Assembly: GCA_024180945.1 (NCBI GenBank)
Contig: JAKSGN010000037.1
Location: 3,105,501-3,169,500, forward strand
Source of the DNA: Macrophomina tecta
Lineage: Eukaryota > Ascomycota > Dothideomycetes > Botryosphaeriales > Botryosphaeriaceae
Direction: 5' to 3'
DNA: 64,000 nt
Below the pieces are notes generated by a model that was not told the origin of the DNA, made no database searches, and was given only the letters and a program-made list of their open reading frames with translations. Positions 61,789 to 64,000 of this stretch are shown in pieces (positions within the stretch are counted from its first letter, which is position 1; each line of letters opens with the position of its first letter). The position numbers and the translations under genes were made by a program.

Positions 61789-61982
61789 TTATAAGTAAAT
61801 AGGCTAGTTATAAGTAGAAAGCCTTTAGAAGAGTTATATATTCTTAGATACGAATTCTTAGTAGTGTAAAATTTACCCCTTAGTAGCGTTATATACTAGG
61901 GGCCCGTGTATAGCACGTAATAAGCACGTAAAATGTACGGTATAAGTATTCTAAGGGTATACTAGGGCCTATTATTCTAATA
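61789..61982 (-). repeat. 5' LTR of 7.2-kb gypsy element
   Basis: 194 bases, direct copy of 54,805-54,998. It lies only 49 bases from the LTR of the neighbouring inverted element. Confidence 0.87.
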
Positions 61983-62031
61983 TTAATAAATACGGCTGGC
62001 TTACTAAGGTTAAGGCACGTATTTATATAAG

Positions 62032-64000
62032 TATTAAAATAATAGGTCCTGGTATACCCTTAGAATACTTATACCGTCCGTTTTACGTGCTTATTACGTG
62101 CTATGCACGGGCCCCTAGTATATAACGCTACTAAGGGGTAAATTCTATACTACTAAGAATTTATATTTAAGAATATATAACTCTTTTAAAGGCTTTCTAC
62201 TTATAACTAGCCTATTTACTTATAATTAAATCCTTCTTAATTTCTTTCAGAAAAGCAGCCAGCCTTAAAGAACTATATATAATAATTCTAATAATCCTAA
62301 CAAAAAGAATGATTTTATAATAATAGAAACAAGGGGCTAATAAAGCCGTTTAAATACTTAAGACAAACGAATAGAAATAGGCTTATTAACCCCTAAAGAC
62401 TATTAAACGCTAATTATTAATAGAAGCGCCTAGGGCGCTAAATATCTAATAGGTAACGCGGTTAAACTAGGGGCGCCTATAGCTATTAACGAACTATAAC
62501 GCTTACGTAGTATACCTATAAAAGGTATATTAAAAGCTAAGCTTCTAGAATACCTTAATCGCGTTAAGGTTCTATAATAGCTATAAGCGGTTCTTAACGG
62601 CGAACTACCTATCGTTTCTACACTAAACATAGGCGAAACGTATATAGAAAGTAGAATAGATAATAGCGAAAAGCGACTTAACTTTCTCGTAAGAAATCTA
62701 CCTCTAAAACTTAAAGGCCTTACTTAGAGCTTATATAACTTATAGACGAATATAGTAGAAATACGTTTCGGTATATACTAGACAAATAAGAACTACCTTA
62801 GAAGAATCCTTTAGGCTACTAAAGAACTATTTAAATATAAAATTCTCTTCTAGCACGTTTAAAGACGTCTAATAAACTAAAAAAAACTAGTACTACTCTA
62901 GTAGAAGTTTAAGATATTAGTATAGAATTATATTTATAATTCTATTATCTACCGCCTTAATAACGCTATTAGTTATTATACTACGGTAATAACGAAGGGC
63001 TAGAAGTTTATAAAATTCTATGCCTAAATAAAGATATATAAGAATAAATTTACATATTAAATTTAGAATATAGATTACTATATTAACTAGATTTACTCTT
63101 AGCTTCTACTATCTATATATACGAAGCTCGTGCGCTAGTTCTTTCTTACTAAGATATAGGTAGAAGAGAATTTAGTAGCTAAAATCTAATATGTTAAGTA
63201 AACGCTAGAGGTAATAAGGCCCTATAAAAAAAGTAAGAATAAGTAGTAGTCGTAGAAAACTAAGCGCCCTTTTACTACTCTTAGCCTAGGACGCAACGGT
63301 TCCTATAAGGGTTTTAGAAATAGTAAGAAGGCTAAAGAAAACTAAAGATCTAAAGCTTTAGCTCTTCTAAAGAATATAGATAATTTATATAGGTCTAGTA
63401 CTCTAAATATAGGCGAAAAGTAGGCTAAAGACTACGTTAACTAGGTAAACTATAAAGGTAAGTAAGGCTTAAAAAAAGAAAAGCTCTAATTACTTTTCTC
63501 TTCTTCTTACGATTAGGGCCTTAAACAGGAGGTAGTTTAAAACGTATAAAAATTATCGCTTTAATAGAAACCCTATCTAGTCTTATTAAAATTTAAGTAT
63601 TAATAGATTATAGTTACGATCTAAACCTCGTATCTCTTAAATATATAGAGCAACTTATTTTATAAAATATATAAGCTAGTACTAGGCCGTCTACCTACTT
63701 TCTTAATAATACTACCGTTACATTATATAACTCTTATTATATAGGGGTTACTACGTGCGACTTAAAGAGCACTATACATACTACTAAACCCTAACCTTAC
63801 TAAAGTAGCTCGTTTACGGACTATAATACTATACTTAGTATATCCTAGCTCGGGGCTACCGGGCCGGTTATTAATTTTAGAAGAGGAACATTTTACTAGA
63901 GTATAAACTCGCTAGAGCGTATATATCTAGTAAGCGCTACTAAATTATTCTAAGACTTAGAACTAGAGGAGTCTATTTACTTTTTCTAGCCGTTCGACTA
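62032..64000 (+). mobile_element. Second gypsy copy, plus strand, partial at window edge
   Basis: The 5' LTR at 62,032-62,225 (194 bases) is followed by the gag region and the start of pol on the plus strand. Retropepsin-like LIDYSYDLNLVSLKY is at about 63,600-63,645. The sequence is the inverse of 60,014-61,982, and pol continues beyond the window. A 66-codon frame at 62,430-62,630 on the minus strand is a shadow. RIPped and non-functional in the part seen. Confidence 0.85.

Larger units (their letters stand above)
54805..61982 (-). mobile_element. RIPped Ty3/gypsy retrotransposon, 7.2 kb
   Basis: The element has 194-base LTRs at both ends and minus-strand coding. Retropepsin-like LID.S.DLNLV is at about 60,385-60,416. 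Reverse transcriptase is at 59,157-59,180 as YLDNILIY (one Asp changed), preceded by GGLVDTIYVV and followed by FLGFIVTP..GVVIDPVRVEAI and an NFYRRFI segment, in classic gypsy order. The integrase C-terminus with RPYKKLNNYYLGLFRILEKI and a chromodomain-like end lies at about 56,500-56,950. A polypurine tract is adjacent to the 3' LTR. The 1.4 kb between the integrase end and the tract is unusually long. All frames are broken by RIP. Confidence 0.88.
51740..64000. other. RIP-mutated AT-rich tract, right
   Basis: Beyond about 51,740 the CpA/TpG depletion and TpA excess resume and grow stronger to the right; the first 250 bases are only partly mutated. Gypsy and copia proteins in this tract carry the same TAG/TAA pattern as on the left. 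Tract 2 retains somewhat more GC than tract 1 over 54-64 kb. Confidence 0.9.
60014..64000. repeat. Palindrome of two head-to-head gypsy elements
   Basis: Positions mirror about 62,007: the LTR borders 61,982/62,032 and 61,789/62,225 both sum to 124,014, and distant strings (60,481 with about 63,533; 60,014 with 64,000) keep the same sum. The arms are at least 1.97 kb and run off the right edge of the window. Arms differ by scattered C/T and G/A changes. The spacer 61,983-62,031 is 49 bases. Confidence 0.87.

Noticed and set aside
62430..62630. 66-codon minus-strand frame
   Set aside because: Antisense to the gag region of the plus-strand gypsy copy and not shared as an open frame by its mirror copy.

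Overview
This is a filamentous ascomycete (Pezizomycotina-type) genome window. It holds one intact gene island of about 8.8 kb (roughly 42,900-51,740) inside long AT-rich tracts ruined by repeat-induced point mutation (RIP). Outside the island CpA and TpG are almost absent, TpA is everywhere, and old reading frames are broken mostly by TAG/TAA where Gln or Trp codons are expected. Inside the island composition is balanced and genes have short fungal introns.

Left tract, 1-42,700. Two direct copies of an unidentified 3.1-kb element (130-3,190 and 3,304-6,335) are followed by an unusual block at 6.4-27.2 kb. That block carries at least six RIP-broken protein-coding remnants. One is clearly a RecQ-type helicase like the telomere-linked helicases of fungal subtelomeres; most of the others I cannot identify. 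The intervals between these remnants carry copies of a near-palindromic 20-mer, ancestral form probably ATTTCGTCGCGCGACGAAAT, arranged in tandem arrays of different period (55, 73/88, about 95-108 and 142 bp). I did not notice this core elsewhere in the window. Next comes a 6.4-kb imperfect palindrome built from truncated Ty3/gypsy copies (27.3-33.8 kb), a complete but RIPped Ty3/gypsy element (32,685-39,301, minus strand, 384-bp LTRs), and a RIPped Ty1/copia element (39,302-about 42,690, plus strand).

Gene island. Three multi-exon genes can be reconstructed: a C2H2 zinc-finger/fungal-specific transcription factor (minus, 6 exons, 693 aa), a secreted intradiol ring-cleavage dioxygenase (minus, 3 exons, 328 aa, one GC-AG intron), and an FAD-dependent phenol 2-monooxygenase (plus, 6 exons, 647 aa). 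The two enzymes are divergently transcribed from a shared 1-kb promoter. A sensible reading is a small aromatic-degradation cluster: hydroxylation of a phenol to a catechol, intradiol cleavage of a catechol-type ring, and a local regulator. The secretion signal on the dioxygenase means the two steps may occur in different compartments.

Right tract, 51,740-64,000. The island ends inside a Fot1/pogo-type transposase gene whose first 330 bp are intact while the rest is RIPped. It is followed by a minus-strand copia RT fragment, a 7.2-kb Ty3/gypsy element (54,805-61,982, minus, 194-bp LTRs, visible polypurine tract), and a second copy of that element head-to-head with it (62,032 to the window edge). 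Together the two form a palindrome centred at about 62,007.

No tRNA, rRNA or CRISPR feature was seen. Exon joins are my own readings of splice signals and family motifs and were not verified by transcripts.
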